From Pohlia nutans (lineage: Eukaryota; Streptophyta; Bryopsida; Bryales; Mniaceae), in the NCBI GenBank assembly GCA_022496805.1, contig CM040094.1:6657501-6721500 (forward strand): a stretch of 64,000 nucleotides of DNA, read 5' to 3'. The notes below the pieces were generated by a model, which made no database searches, was not told where the DNA came from, and saw only the letters and a list, made by a program, of their open reading frames with translations. Within the stretch, counting starts at the first letter, position 1. Each line of letters opens with the position of its first letter. Both the position numbers and the translations under genes were made by a program. Positions 11,358 through 25,229 of the stretch are shown piece after piece.

Positions 11358-12564
11358 CATGCACTCTATTCATCACCTTTAGCTTCCACCTATCCACTTA
11401 GCTACTAATGAAGCACAGTTAGGTGTGGAATATTCAACACTATCTATTACTGTACAAAGATAGTGCATGTTATAGAATGTTAGAGTAGGCCCAACAACAT
11501 CCTTTTTCACTCACCAACACTATTTTTGACTAGTGAAGTGCCTCTCATAGTTTGGAGTTTGATATTTCAACTCCAAATATTGTCCATATGGCGGAGGTGA
11601 TTTCCCCATCAAGCACTTTGTCCTACTCTATAACAAGACCATGCTCCCACTTTATGAAGTCAATTTTAGTAAACATATTCTCCATCATTATGATTGTGTC
11701 AAGTTGAGACAAAAGTAGTAGTTTAAAATTGATTGATGACCTTTATTTTAAGCATGCTTGATGTTTGTTGCTGGGGAAGTTCCTAATTCTCTCACACCAA
11801 CTTGCATATGGACTTGGTGGGATTGGGAGAATTAACCCCCACACTGGGACCAAAGATAAAAAACAAAAACAAAAGCTTGCCCCTATTTTTGAACATGGTG
11901 GGTGGTCCTAGAGTAACTTGGGGTGCAGACCCCAAATATAGAATTAAAATTTCCAAAAAAAGCTCCCAGACCCCAAATGAGAAAACCAGATGGTCCCAGT
12001 GTGGGGGCTGGTTCTCCCTCCCCGACTTGGTGCACATTGAGGAACTGCTGGGCTTGCTCTTATGCACTCAATGCACTCAATTCAGTTGTGCACAAGGCAC
12101 AATATGGTAACTTATAACTGTTCCGATTATACATTTACTGAACTCTGCTAACCAGCCACGTGGTATGATATATGGCACTCGCTCCTGTAACATCTGTGTC
12201 CCGCTGTCTACACTGGTTATTTGACGTAGTGTGGGTTATCGAGTAGTGTGACTCTTAGTGTTATTATAATTAAAATCTAAAACAATATCTAAATATAGAA
12301 CAAGCAGTTATGTTACAAGAAGCTTTGACCATAATAGAATAGGTGAAGGACGAGAATGCATTTTAGTGGAATCATAGACGGAATATATTTGCTACAGTGA
12401 TATTTAGCCCCAAAAAAATGAGTGTCCCTGCAATGCCTCTTCCCTACCGCTAGAGCCAAAAAACGGTATAGAAAGTACTATTGAACAGTGATCCTAGAAC
12501 CACTTTATGACATTTCGCACAAAATGCTACCTCCTACATAAATGTCAGCTTCTTTTGCTACCCA
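11358..12564. other. Intergenic sequence without recognised gene
   Basis: Between about 11792 and 12117 both strands are open in overlapping frames of about 90-100 codons. This reflects composition and none has a recognisable product. The purine-rich text CCCAGTGTGGGG recurs locally. Confidence 0.35.
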
Positions 12565-12767
12565 CACATGAAGTTTTTGAGACATTAGCCCCCTGGTTTA
12601 GCCGTTAGTCCCGGTAATGGGATCATTTTGGGGGGCTAAAGTCCAAAGTAGAAAGAAAATCCAGGATTTTCCGCTGCGTGTGTAGGGGGGGGGGGGGGGG
12701 GGGGGGCTAATCATGGGGCTAGCTCACACTGTGTTAGCCTCGGCTAATGTCTCAAAAACTTCCTGTG
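12565..12767. mobile_element. Terminal-inverted-repeat MITE with poly-G tract
   Basis: The ends are inverted repeats of about 25 bp containing GAAGTTTTTGAGACATTAGC (12570-12589) and its complement at the right end. The 203-bp element holds a run of 22 G at 12685-12706. Target duplications are not clear. No coding capacity. Confidence 0.65.
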
Positions 12768-12993
12768 CTAGTGCATATACTACTCATGACAACTTGCAAT
12801 ACCCTTGATATATTAAGGTGATACCAGGATGATATCCGCGGATATCACCTCATGAAGTTGCTACATATTTTATAGTGGGGATGGAAATTTTGGCTAAATT
12901 TCTTTAATCTTTTCATTTTTGTAAGTTTAGCAGCCCATAGAAATTCAACAAAATTTAGCCACTTTAGGGATCGCTGCTATTGAAGGAGGGATT

Positions 12994-13427
12994 ACAGTAA
13001 GGTAGGAAAACCAAAAACGGTTAATGCCCTCAAGGCGTGCACTAGAGTTTTTTAAAAGCAGGGAGGTGGTAGACCGAAAATGGAGAATTTTTGCATGACG
13101 AGGATTACTAAAAATTTACTAAAATTTACTATATTTTTTTTGAATTTTTAGTAGCCTTGTGTGCGGTTTTCTATGATATTAGTTAACCGTTTTAGGTGCT
13201 TTCATGTGTAGAAAAGGAAGAGTCTAGTATACAAGAAGGGGGTTTGACAAACTTCCCACTTTGAGAAATTATAGATAATTATTTACGGGGAATAAAAATA
13301 CGAAACAACTTGCATTCTTCATCATTTCTTCTTCTTCATCTCAAAAAAATTTCACATAATTTCTAACTCCATTCCTTCTGGTCAAATCACCTTATTTTCA
13401 CAGTTTTTGGTTTTCCTACCTTACTGT
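12994..13427. mobile_element. Terminal-inverted-repeat MITE
   Basis: The inverted termini are about 25 bp: ACAGTAAGGTAGGAAAACC onward at the left and the exact complement ending at 13427. It is 434 bp, non-coding, superfamily uncertain. Confidence 0.65.
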
Positions 13428-14067
13428 TGTCCAACGGGAGGCAACAGTTTGTTCAGGTCGACAAGCAGCCGGCCTGCGGCACATTGGTCGACTACCGGTA
13501 CTGTACTGTACAAGGTAAGTTATGGATTGTGCATACCAATGCGAGCCGTGCACTACTACACGCAATCAAATTTTATATGTGGATTGTCCAGACCTTTGTG
13601 GAATATTTCCCAATTACAGCCGGCCAGTGCGGTCGCAACAGCTAGCCTGGTATGTTGTATTCTGGTCGGGAGCTTACGCATCATGCTAACGTCTGCACAC
13701 TGCTCACTGGCTGCTGCCTGCAAGCGGCATGTTCTCTTCGACCGACCATAAGCTGGGGTGGGTCCTTCCCTTGCCGAATAAATTCTAGAATCTGTCGATG
13801 TCAGATGCATGATGATCGAAGCAGTGAGGAATTCGATCAAGCGGAAAAAAATAATATATTCCGTCCTAGGTCGAATTGGATTGAATTTCTACCAAGTTGG
13901 CGGAGAAGGAGATTTGATGTTCAAGGCCAGAATATGCCCAAGTTGAATGGAGGATTATGCTGTGAAATCAAATCTTTGATTTCAGCATTTGTAAGGAGAA
14001 TGTGAAGAGCTTCTCTCGACAAAGACATGGCAAGTCCCGACCAGGCCATTGCAATTTGCTGTAACAA
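13428..14067. other. GC-richer unique island, no recognised gene
   Basis: Overlapping open frames of 70-117 codons on both strands occur at 13407-14005, but none matches a known family and no exon structure can be supported. It may be a decayed gene or element interior. Confidence 0.3.
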
Positions 14068-14391
14068 TAGAGTTAACCGAAAAGTCAGGTCAAAGAGGAA
14101 AGTTTTAGCAAATGCCTCTTGAACTCCTCTTCAACTCATATTGAAATATAAATAGACCGAAAACTAGTTCAAGGTGAGTTGAGAGACAATCTAAAGCAAG
14201 CCACTGTCATTATTCTCCACACCTCGCAATGACTTCCACACCTCCTACCAAAGCTCCAAGCCCATGGCCCACAAGGGGACAAGTTATGACATGACACTAT
14301 TCAACCCAAACATAGCTCAAGAGAGCTCAAAAGAGCGCTTGAAAGAAGGTTGAAAAGGCATGTTCCAAGGCCTTCTTTTCGGTTAACTCTA
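14068..14391. mobile_element. Terminal-inverted-repeat MITE
   Basis: The termini TAGAGTTAACCGAAAAG (14068-14084) and its exact complement (14375-14391) bound a 324-bp non-coding segment. If the outermost TA is the target duplication, this is a TA-flanked (mariner/Stowaway-like) element, but the termini are not the classical Stowaway sequence. A diverged relative may lie near 23500-23760. Confidence 0.55.
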
Positions 14392-15220
14392 ATACCCTCC
14401 AACAAGTATTGATCACCTCCCAAAAATTCAGAATCAAAATGGCACCGTGTACTCAAAATTCTTCAATTAAGTGTATTGGATAAATAATAGAGTCTTTCAA
14501 ATTCATGGTATAACAAGTTTGCAAAATGAAAGAATTTTTAAAAAAAAGGAATAAAGCGTTTTTGAGTAAAATATATACTTTCTAGTGCTATCAATACAGA
14601 AATTGATTACAACCTTTATAAGAAAAGGCATACTAGTAAAGAGCACATCTAAAGTCTCCGTAGACACTTCTTATCATACTTGTTGAAAAGTTTTGGCCTA
14701 TTCATTCTCATTTTGTGGTTGGGACTTGTTTGAACATTTTTCATTTTGCAAACCGTTTGTTACTCCATGAAAACAGACTCTATTATTTATCTTATACACT
14801 TCACAATTCTTGAGTTGAAGGATTTTTTTAGTACAAGATTCCATTTCAAGATACTCCATTTTAGCATCATTTTTGGAGGTTACCAATACTTATTGGGGGG
14901 AACTGTACATTTTATACAATGGCCTGCAAGCTTAGAAAGCGTTCCAAAGTTCATTCCAGGCTCAACCCGGATCCTTGAATAATTATGTGGGCGCCGCAGT
15001 AGTAGCCCATTTGACCTCGCGAGACACCAGTTAATTAAATGACCACAAACAACCACCAACTCAGGTGAATTTTCACAACACACGCAAGATGTCAGTAAAG
15101 ACCTGTAGAGCCTCCAGGCCCAATCTCCGATGAACAGGTAGCTACTGTAAAACCTGTTTAATAACATAACTAATTCAAATGTAACTTTGTTTCAGCTTCT
15201 GAGTCCGTCTGAATTCTTTG
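14392..15220. other. AT-rich intergenic sequence
   Basis: No gene is recognised. Short opposed open frames at 14698-15167 lack motifs. Confidence 0.35.
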
Positions 15221-16031
15221 TTAACCCTTCAGTGCCCAGCAAACCACATTATGGTCACTACAATGTCCGAAATGCAAATAGCAGAGAATCCGTGAAGAAT
15301 TGGAACTTCAGTTTTGAAGTTCAGATTTGCCCACATACATTACGCACCTTCCAGAAAAAGAAATTTTCAATTTGGAATTGTACAACTATCAAAATACCTA
15401 TCAACAGAACGCAAAAATACTGCAAATACTTGAAAATACAGTAAATACTTACAAATACAACATATGTATTGTGTAGTATTTCTTGTGTTTGGAAGTTTGT
15501 TATCTTGTTTTATTTTTTTGGATTGTGTTCTCTTCTTCATCTTCCATTAGTGTGTGTAATCCGATCTTGACTAATGTACCCACTCCTGTCAATTTTCAAC
15601 GTATAAAATTTTGTCCTAAACCGTACATGGACAAGTCACTTTCACTTATAAATCTCACAATAATTATGTGTGAGTCTATTTTTGATATGAAAGATTGCAA
15701 TGGAGAGGTGTTGACATAGGGCATAGCTGAACTTCTTTGCTTTTATTTTTGAAAATTTACCTCAAATTATATTTAACTTTGAAGTCACACACCCCCCAAA
15801 ATCTCGTTTTTGAGCATGCATTATACAATTCAAATACATACTATAATCTTCCGATCCCACCATCGGATGATTCTCAAATTTTAATAAAATGTGTGCTCTC
15901 GAGTTGAGAATAGAATTGTACGGTTACTTTCTAATTTAACCCATTCTATTTTTGGTAGTCTCAACCACAGTGAAAAAGTCTACTGAAATCCAAGGCTCTG
16001 AGCTACAGTACCGTGGGCACTAAAGGATTAA
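15221..16031. mobile_element. TTAA-type MITE, family N
   Basis: TTAA lies at 15221-15224 and 16028-16031. The inverted ends CCCTTCAGTGCCCA and TGGGCACTAAAGGA match at most positions. It is 811 bp with no recognised coding content. It is a more diverged terminal variant of the CCCCTAAA set. Confidence 0.55.
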
Positions 16032-16784
16032 CTTACTATCAGCTACATGAGGTTATTGGCATACCAAACCTAGCGTGTTAAGAAATGACCTTTCAAATCT
16101 AAGTTTAGTTGATTATATCCTACATTCTACTTGTGATTGGTTCATTGACTATTTGATGTGCACTTTTAGTGCTTGAGGAATGTTCAAGGGCGGGGAGTGT
16201 AAATACAAGGGCTCTTCAAACATAGATGAATAATTTTAGTGAGGCCACTTTAGCGTGCATGGGTGCGGATGCTCTTTAATACATAACCTAGCTTGCCTCT
16301 CCAAAATAACGGCCTTCCTAGCCCAAGACATTAACTGAGACAGGGCTAGTTCATCGCACTTAGCATCACACCTTTGGCCACATGCCATGTAAATTAATAT
16401 ATAAATAATATGAACCATGCTATATATTTGCATTTTAACTACAATCACTTGAAGCCAATAACCCGACCGAACGTGTAAGTTACTATCCAGTTACTAACCA
16501 AGCGAAGAGCACTGGGTGTGGAGATTATGGAAGTGCACGGAATGGGCCGAGTTTGCTAGGTAGGTGGATAATTTAGTTACTGCAACTCAGGATTAAATAT
16601 AAGTTAACATTCCGCCAGGCGGGACTAAACACAAGTTATTTAAGTTTTGACGCAGTCGTGCGTGGGAGGCAGCGTACCGAAGATCTCGCAGGACCCTCTT
16701 GAGGCGCTCTAAACTTGGGCCAGTGGCGGGCAGGAAATAGGAAAGTGGTCTCCAAAGATTCCTTGGTAAGATACTGTACTGCAT

Positions 16785-16810
16785 TGCTTGCTTGCTTGCT
16801 TGCTTGCTTG
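16785..16810. repeat. (CTTG)n microsatellite
   Basis: About six tandem CTTG units in an otherwise unique GC-rich stretch. Confidence 0.85.
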
Positions 16811-18544
16811 GCCGCTAGCACTTCCAGGCGACTGCGTCCGTTCCCTGGTTCTCCTTCCTCTGATCACCTCCCGCCGGACCGTCCCTGCAGGCTCCGGCAT
16901 TTCTGATCTGCTGCAACACTACTTAAGGCCAGGCCAGCAGGTGGGCACCAGAAGCAGGGCCAATCCTTCTCCTGAAGCCGAGAGCCTTCTTGGGGAAGAT
17001 GGACAGGTCGACACGCTTGCAAACCCCAGCCAGGTCGGCCGGCATCGAATTTCCTGCAGACCGCTCCAGCTTTTCTGACTTCCTGCAACGTCGTCGAGCC
17101 GAGCCGTGGGCTGCACTCCTCTCCAAGTGCCGCACCTTGGAAGCCGCAGTTTGGCGCGAAGCTCTTACTCCTTTTGTTGTTCCCACCAATGTGTCCGTCG
17201 TGTGTGTGTGTCGCTGTGAATATGCTTCGTCCCGTGTCTCATTCAGAAGTGGTCACACTAATTTTGAATTACTGCAGTTACGACCATGGCTGCGAATAAA
17301 CGACCGTAGTTTGAGTAGCTTCCCGATGTGAGTGACTGCAGAAAGTCGGTATGCTTGCTGGTCCGTCGAACGTTGCTTGTGGAATCTTTTGACCCTTCGA
17401 ACCTTGGTGAGCTATGGAATGATACGAGAACTTCGTGCCAAGCTGTGTGCAACCAAGGGGTTGAGACTTACTGTAAGAGGAGCGCGTCTACCACCTCTTT
17501 CTGCTCCCGACATGGACTCACAACGAAGCTATGGTTTGTTTAAGAGCGGTGTAGCGAATCTCTCCCCTGCCATATATTCCTTTGAATCTTTTTCTCTATC
17601 TAATGGCAAGGTGATAGGTTTTAACTCGGTCGAATTTCGCAAATATTCCAGGTAGAATTTATGAAAGCGGTTTTTATGGCCTGCATAGTGCACATATACT
17701 CAACCGTCTCCTAATTTGAAAGATTAATATTGACTATGAAGCTGGTTTCCAGGTTTGTACGAGAACATTCTAACGATTTGTAAGCCAGCATGTGTTTGTG
17801 AAGCTACAGATCTTGAAATTCTGAGGATGAAGACGTCAATGGTAATGAAGAGAACTGCTCTCACCGCAAGACGGCAGGAGCATGTCTTCAGATGGGCACT
17901 TCATACTCCGTCGAGCTCGAAGCAAGCGACATGACTGCAGGAAATCTGCATCAGCTAGTTTTCGATCTGTAGTCCCGAGTCTGATTTGTACCAGGCTCAT
18001 ACATGATGTAGGCTACTTTTTTAGTGCACTACTCGAAATGATTCGAATTGTTGTAAGGCCTGTTGGCGGTGAATGAGAATGAAACCTTATTTCCTGCCCA
18101 TTTTTCCATGTGGGTTTTTGAAGCAGTGTGGCACTCCTAATATATTGGAACATCTGCCGTGTCCTTCATTCATTGTGTCTTTCAGAATCCTAACGACGGA
18201 CTGAATCACTTCATATTCTCAGAATGTGTCATCACCAACCATCATGAGTATGATCTGTCAGATGCACAAAGAAATTGTGTCTCTGGAGGCTTCATGTTTG
18301 AGAACCAGAATATAATGCCATGTCGATTTTTTGAAAACTGTACTTCGTTCAATCGTCAGTCTCATGTCATGTAGGCAGATCTAAGAAAGTGCTCATAACT
18401 TAATGCCTTCTCCAATGCGAGCATGTTGCTAAACTGTAACTTGTGATAGGAAAAAGCTTCAGACTTCCATCCTCGCTAAAGATTCAAAAATGGCCTGCAG
18501 CCAGCATCATTCAAGCAGTGTTTATTTCTATGTAAGGGACACAC

Positions 18545-18640
18545 ACTTCAAGCTTTCATGATGTACGAGGGATTTTGGATCTACATTCAAGCTTTCGTGA
18601 TGCATGAGAGGTTTTGGATTCACATTCACCCTTTCATGAA
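18545..18640. repeat. Two-copy tandem repeat
   Basis: Two diverged units of about 48 bp, each containing TTCAAGCTTTC-type text followed by GATG, a GAGGTTTTGGAT-like core and ACATTC. Confidence 0.5.
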
Positions 18641-21600
18641 TACACCATCCAGCCCCTGATCGATTGGGCGAGTTAAATGTACAAGAGCTTTTCATTCATG
18701 ATTTCGTAATAGACATTCTAGCAATCGGCAGCTACGTACTACTGCACCTACTTTCAGAACTGAACACGTGAATCATATGCATTGTTTGGTCCCAACCAGC
18801 CATAACCGCTGACAAGTAGAAACTAGAAAGGCAGACAATAGTACAAGCACATGCCGATAGAACATCTATACAACAATTAAGTTTTGGTGATGGTAGGATG
18901 TTTTTGGGAACACTTAACCAGATATTCCTAAAAATGGGGGGATTCAGTTTCAGTCGCCTGATTGAAACCTCAGACCTCAGATCTATACGAGTCTTAGTTT
19001 TTGGAGCTCAGGGCCTTTGAACGTCACAATTTTAGCGCTGTGATACACTTCATTGTCACGAATTGACCATTGGCGAATTGATCTCGAGAAGAAAACATAA
19101 ATGATTGGAGCCTTGGATTTGGAGTTGGATCACTTGTGACATACCAAGTCTTGTCATGTGATCACTGCCCGGAATCTGACGTATTTCAATGTTCACAAGT
19201 CAAGCGGGTAGTATGAACTTCGTGTTGTCACATTCGTAAATCACATGACAAGCTATCAAGTCTGTCACTAGCTACAGACATGGACAGGTACACATGACTG
19301 CAGTAAGTCCTTGGGAAGGATTATTCCAGCACGGCCATGGACTAAACTGTTAATCATTCTAACTTCTCAGCAGTGTCTATTTGGTGTTCCATTCCAAAAC
19401 ATTACTGACAATTCCACTCTTAAATTCTACCACCGCAAGGAGGCACCAAGGATAAAGTTTCACTACCCATGCCTCTGAGTCATATGTAATATACTACCCC
19501 AATGAACTCTTTACGGTTTCAGGACCAGTTTTAAGACTATTATCACAGTTCTAAACTTCACTCGGGTTTTTTCTGATGAAGGGAAGGTTACATTTATTCA
19601 TGTCCAATGAAATTAACTTTCGTTTATGTAAAAGAGTAAAAGACCATCACAATTCCCTGTGGTAATGTAGACATCACAATTCCAGGGATGCTTTAGACTT
19701 TGAACAGACTTTCGATCTTTTGAAATATTACCCTTCTAGATCTACGGTTACGTCTTTATAAAATCACACATTAGTGTTGGGTTGTATATGTAAAGATGTT
19801 TGTAATATCATATCATAACTACAGGATAATTGCCTGAAATATTTTAGCATCCCCCCTTAACATCTCTGCATCACAAGTTTTCGTACTCATAGTTACAATG
19901 CCATAGACAGTGCTTATGATCAAATTCGTTAAATTGGCGTGATGCATATATAGTGCAAAGTTGTGACATTTAAGTGCACAAGGATCTAAAAATGAGGACA
20001 TCATGTGTAGGTCTAGAATTTCGGACAGGTGTATGAAAAAGTACCAGTTTGGTAAATTTCTCGGTTACTTTAAACTGCCAATTTATCGATTTTAACATTA
20101 AATTAAAAAGTTGCTTCACATATATGGAGTAATGAGGACAAAATATGTCCTACACGGTTGTATGATTCTGCTTCTTTGTTATCGAAGTCGGCAAGCCGGG
20201 CTTGGCTAATACTGCAATTGATGGACTAGATTTGAATCTCTAATCGATATTGAATGGTATATCAAAGACCAGAATGATTAGTAATTGGTTGCAGGTGACG
20301 TGCATCTCCTGCATGATAGTCATATCTAATACCGTATATCGAATTAGTATAGCGACTTATTAAATTATATCTGATTTTTTTTTCTCTTCTCGAAAACCAT
20401 GTGAATGACCTCGAAGATGGAGCAACCTAAGAATACATCATATCAAGGGATCCATGTCTTGATTGATATTGGTATACCAAATCAATATGGCAGAATACAA
20501 TCTAGTTTCTCAGTATCATACCGGCAGTGTCAACAGTACTGAATCAATAACATATAATTCCGAAACACAGAACAACATTGGATGCCACGTCATGGAATAT
20601 AGCATCAGCATTGTGTGTAATCAACGTCAGAGGGTTAGCTAGAGAGTGTTCATTACTTGGCTAACTCCATATATGAGGAACATAAGAATAAATCGAAAAA
20701 ACAAAAGTGGGGAGCTCGAGACACACTAAAAGATTAACCAGTTTGCCTCACATTCAATCCTTGAGACGAACGAGCTCCCGTACAAGGAGCGCAACCTTTT
20801 CGCAAAAAGTAACTTGCACATTCCTGCAGTCCGAAGCTTTAGATATATCCGCTCGGATTCTTATCAAAAAAGTAGTATCCTGGACGATCGAGTGAATCAG
20901 ACGTGAAAGAAGGATTGCAGAAGAAAACCTTTTTGTTTGCAACAGATTCGGAATATCCCATGTCAGAATATCAACCCGTCCACGTACTCTTCGTTCAGAT
21001 TAATAGTGTGGGATGAGATATAGTGTGGTGTTCTCCAGACACTAATAATATTAAGTAACTGTGTGGAAACTTTCACATCAACTTATTAAGGATAAGTACC
21101 ACGGAGTACTGATCGATAAATCTTCTCATCACCTTTTGACGTGAACCGCGTCCGACAAAGCAGCAATGACAACATGAAATAAAAGCACCGGAGCTGCAGG
21201 CATTCGGTGAGTGGCCGGCTCTCTGAAGCACCCAAGTGCTAAACGGCATCTGACGAATCATCGTTTCGTCGACACCGTGGGCCCTGAGTTTCGAACTCAC
21301 AGACTCTAAACGACGCCACTCTGGCATCTGGAATGGCAAGGGTCCACCAGTTTCGCAACGTGCGACTGAGGTGGCACTTTTCTGTTGTCATTTACCAGGA
21401 TGATGCGCTTTTCCATCTTGTCTTCTTGTGGCCCTTCACGTGGTTGGTTTCATCGCGTCTGTGAGATATTTGAGGTAAAGTCGGAGAGCAGTGAGTGCAC
21501 AATTTATGCTCGCCTTACAGTGTCCACAGGAACCTTCGTGGATCCCCGCCAGCTGCCTGAACTTCCTGGAGATATTTGCGAACTGGGAGCCCCATTCCTG

Positions 21601-24012
21601 CAGTAATTCAGGAAGTGGGCCAACCATTGCGGCTTTGCAATTGCATGATCAATGCAGTTCAGCGTCCGCTCCAGATTTAGCGGATTACATGCAACTGCAA
21701 CTGAACTCAAACGGGGTGAATTTCAACTTTTTGGCCGGCCTCGGAGACTTCGGCCTGCTGGTTATTTTCCTAGTTTCCTCCAGGCCACATCTGGCTGGGA
21801 TATAACTTATATATGCTTGTTGTCTCTCCTGCAATGAAATTCTGTTTCGATTCTTTCAAAGGAAAAACTATAAATAAACGAAGTTACGCTTTCCCTGCAG
21901 AAACGATGATGATCCGTTAAGGTTGGAGGGAATTCATTGACACTACTACTACGTGCTTCCCGGTAGGCAGTACTGCAAATAATCAGAAAATGGTCAAGCT
22001 GACTTTTCTTGTTGCAAAGCCAAATTTGTAATGAAAACCATGAAGATATTTCCGACGGAGCTGCATGCTGTAGCGTTCTGCGGATCCTGCCCATGCTGCC
22101 CAACACGCACCTTGACTTTAGCATCAGAGTTCTGAATGGGGAATCTGGCTCCCTCTGGACGGCTGACAGCCGAGATGCTCAGGGCGGGCATCGTGGGCGT
22201 TAGTCGGACCCAGTTCTCGATGAAGGGTTTATTAGCTGCCGGGACGTATGTGACTTACGTTGCCTATAATTAAATCTGTGGTAGTGACAACTCGGGAGCC
22301 AGCAGGTTAGGCAGCCCCGACGGATAACGGACGACTTCTTATCGATCACTGTGATCATGCATATCGTCGATCCCCGAGCTGGCTGTCCCTTTTGAACTAG
22401 TCCGGCGACGACACTGTCAACGTCCCGGACTTAACTTATCCGTCGATCATCTGGATTCCTTGTATCGGGCCCTGCTTTCATTTCTCCCGGAGCTCATCGA
22501 TCACCTGCACACATACTGCAGATGTACTATGCAATCCACGCTATGATTATTCTGTTCTTTCAAGGATATCGTCGTCTGCAGTTGTACTGGCAAGCATCAA
22601 CCTCGGTCCCGTCGTCGAATCTGAAGCTGTCTGAATGATGGAAAAATGTGCAGCGGTACCAACATGCAGTAAACTCAGGTTCAGTCTTTCTTTCTTCTCA
22701 CTCTCTAGTTCACTAGTATCTTTTGTCTGGTTGACTCATGTGACTGTGTGTTTCTCCTCTTATAACAGATTCGGATAATGTTTGACTTACGGAATGAGGA
22801 GTGGATTAGGATAACTGATACAAAACTGATAGAAACTCCGGCACCATGTCAGTAGGGCCGACGTGAAAAGAGTGTCTGTTTGTTATGTCTCTGATCCAAT
22901 ATTCATAGAATAAAGGGCCATAAGAACAAAACTACTCTCCACTTTTTAGTAACTAATAACGGGACACTAAGAGTGGAATAATAATTGACACACATATTTG
23001 CTTGTTTTTTTCTTCTTACAGAACATTGAAGTAATAATCGGTTCATGCGACTACTATTAGAGGAAGTGAAATAACAATCAAGTTATGTGACTAATTGTTA
23101 TTGTTTCCGCTTCCAAGATTTCAGTGTGTCAATGATATACTGATGTTATTCTAATGTATTACAATCGTATGAATTTAACAACATTTGTATACGATTTTGA
23201 ATGTCATTCCAAAGTATTTCGCTTTCTCATATAAAATTAAATGAATATTAAATATCAAATTATTTAGTTATAAAAATCATTTATTATCTTATGATATTAT
23301 AAATTGAATAGGGATGTTGTATTCATGGATTTATTGATATGATCTTATTAAAAAATATTTAACTGCAAGGTTTTTTTTTTTTAAAATCCATTGTAATATT
23401 GTCTATTAATAAATTTACACAATACAACATTATTTTCTAAAACCAATATGACAATAGAATTAACAAAAAAAAGTGACTCAACAGTGGGACAAAACCTTAA
23501 TCTCACTTTAGCCTCGTTTTGAGTTCAATGAAACTGTAAAACTAGTCTATAATGAGTTGGAGAATAATCTAAAACAAGATCCTATACCACCATGGGTTGT
23601 GGAAATCATGACCTCTCCAATATTAGAGGAGAGTTGCCACAAATTCCCGTGAACCAATATGAGAAATATTCATAAACAATGCATGTTAAGAATTGTAATT
23701 ATAAGAAGAAAACTTCACTTAAACTCTACTCATAGATTAGTTTTGTTTTTGGACAACTCTAATGTATATAAAATGAAGTTTATAAATTAATTAATATTTT
23801 TTGAACTTATTTTCATTAATTTAATTTTTAAAGGGTAAAAAAAATTATAATGTATAAAATTTCATCCATTCAAATAAGAGGAGAAACATGTAGTCACATG
23901 AGTTGACAGACAATGATTCAAGTGAATTTGTACGAGTTGAAGAAAGAGAAATTTAATCTTTGTTAATTGTTTGTTATTAGTGCTGACTTATGATTCTGTT
24001 CATGAATTGGTT

Positions 24013-24890
24013 GCAGATAAGGTTTTTTTATGTATGTGCAGTGAACTAGTAAAGCTTCCTGAGTTTTGAATAATTCTCAATTTTCCAAACTGAGTTGCAA
24101 ATACCAAGTTGTCGATTGAAAAAACAAGTATATTTAACATACTTGATTGTACAGTTAGTTGACGTATGTTAGTTTGAATTGCAATATGAAGGAGATTTAA
24201 TGGTTATGGTGATAATTATCAAATATGTCCACCCTTAATCATTGAGTATGTCCACCACTCAATACATGGTTTTAGTTTTAATGTGATGCTATTTGTTGAG
24301 GTAGTGTGCTAGTGCTGCAATAAAATTTGACATGTTCCATAATTATTTTGCAATATCTTTCAAAATGAAAGATGTTTGCTACCATATTGCCTACATATTC
24401 GTGAAAACTAGTATGAAAAAATTTTACGAATATTTTTTAAATAATAATTTTTTTGAATTGAAAAAAAAATTAAATGCACGAAAAACAGAATTGAAATTTT
24501 GCATAAATGATCCTCTTTGTAAAAGAATACATTGAAAATTATATACCTCAAGCAATTCCACTTAACAAATTTTGTTTACATAGCAAATGAAACTAACACA
24601 AGATGGAGGGGTGACAGAATATATGTCAACTAACTATTCAATCAGGACTAAGGTTGTATGCCGTGAGAATTCAAGTATATTATACAAGTATGTTAAATAT
24701 ACTTGTTTTTCAAATCGGCAACTTTGTATTCACAAGGTTGTATTGTGTAGACAATTCAAGTATGTTAAAACATACTTCATTTCTCAATCGACAACTTGGT
24801 ATTCACAACTCAGTTTGGAAAACTGAGAATTATTAAAAACTCGAAAAGCTTTACTAGGTCACTCCACATACATAACAAAACTTATCTGCA
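24013..24890. mobile_element. Element with about 140-bp inverted terminal arms
   Basis: The left arm (24013-24152) and right arm (24749-24890) are inverted repeats. Both contain TACCAAGTTGTCGATTGA, AACTGAGTTG and a CATACTTG motif in matching order. Part of the inner arm is duplicated again at about 24672-24740. The central 590 bp has no recognised gene. Long arms suggest a foldback or Mutator-like non-autonomous element. Confidence 0.55.
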
Positions 24891-25017
24891 ATTAAACTTA
24901 TCTGCATCCAGGAGTAAGGTTGTATGCAGTTCACGTCTTCACAACACTTGATGCAATCGTGAATTCAATAATTCTAGAGTGCAATGCAATGAGTACGTAT
25001 CAAATACACAGATTCTA

Positions 25018-25229
25018 TTAACCCCTAAACATCCCATGGGGATAGTATATACATTGTCGACAAGGAACTCTAAATGAAGATCTCAGTAGCTCACTAGAAC
25101 CACATTGATCTAAATTTCAACTTCTCTTTTGAACTCGAACTAATTGAAGGTGTGGATTCATTCCAAATACAACCAAAATACAATGTATTCTATTGGCCGC
25201 AAAGGCACGTTCAGACGTTTAGGGGATAA
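25018..25229 (+). mobile_element. TTAA-type MITE, family H
   Basis: It begins TTAACCCCTAAACATCCC and ends GACGTTTAGGGG followed by ATAA (a one-base variant of TTAA, 25226-25229). At 212 bp it is the shortest apparently complete TTAA element here, and matches the segment at 6621-6846. Confidence 0.65.

Larger units (their letters stand above)
16032..24012. other. Long unique region, no recognised gene
   Basis: The region 16.5-18.4 and 20.7-22.7 kb is comparatively GC-rich, with many short overlapping open frames on both strands but none over about 115 codons, and no recognisable protein family. CTGCAG and CTGCAA occur unusually often. The remainder is AT-rich. A non-coding RNA gene or degraded gene could be here; the sequence alone does not show it. 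Confidence 0.35.

Noticed and set aside
12685..12706. Run of 22 G as a functional quadruplex
   Set aside because: A single homopolymer inside a MITE is more simply slippage or an assembly artefact; length is unreliable.
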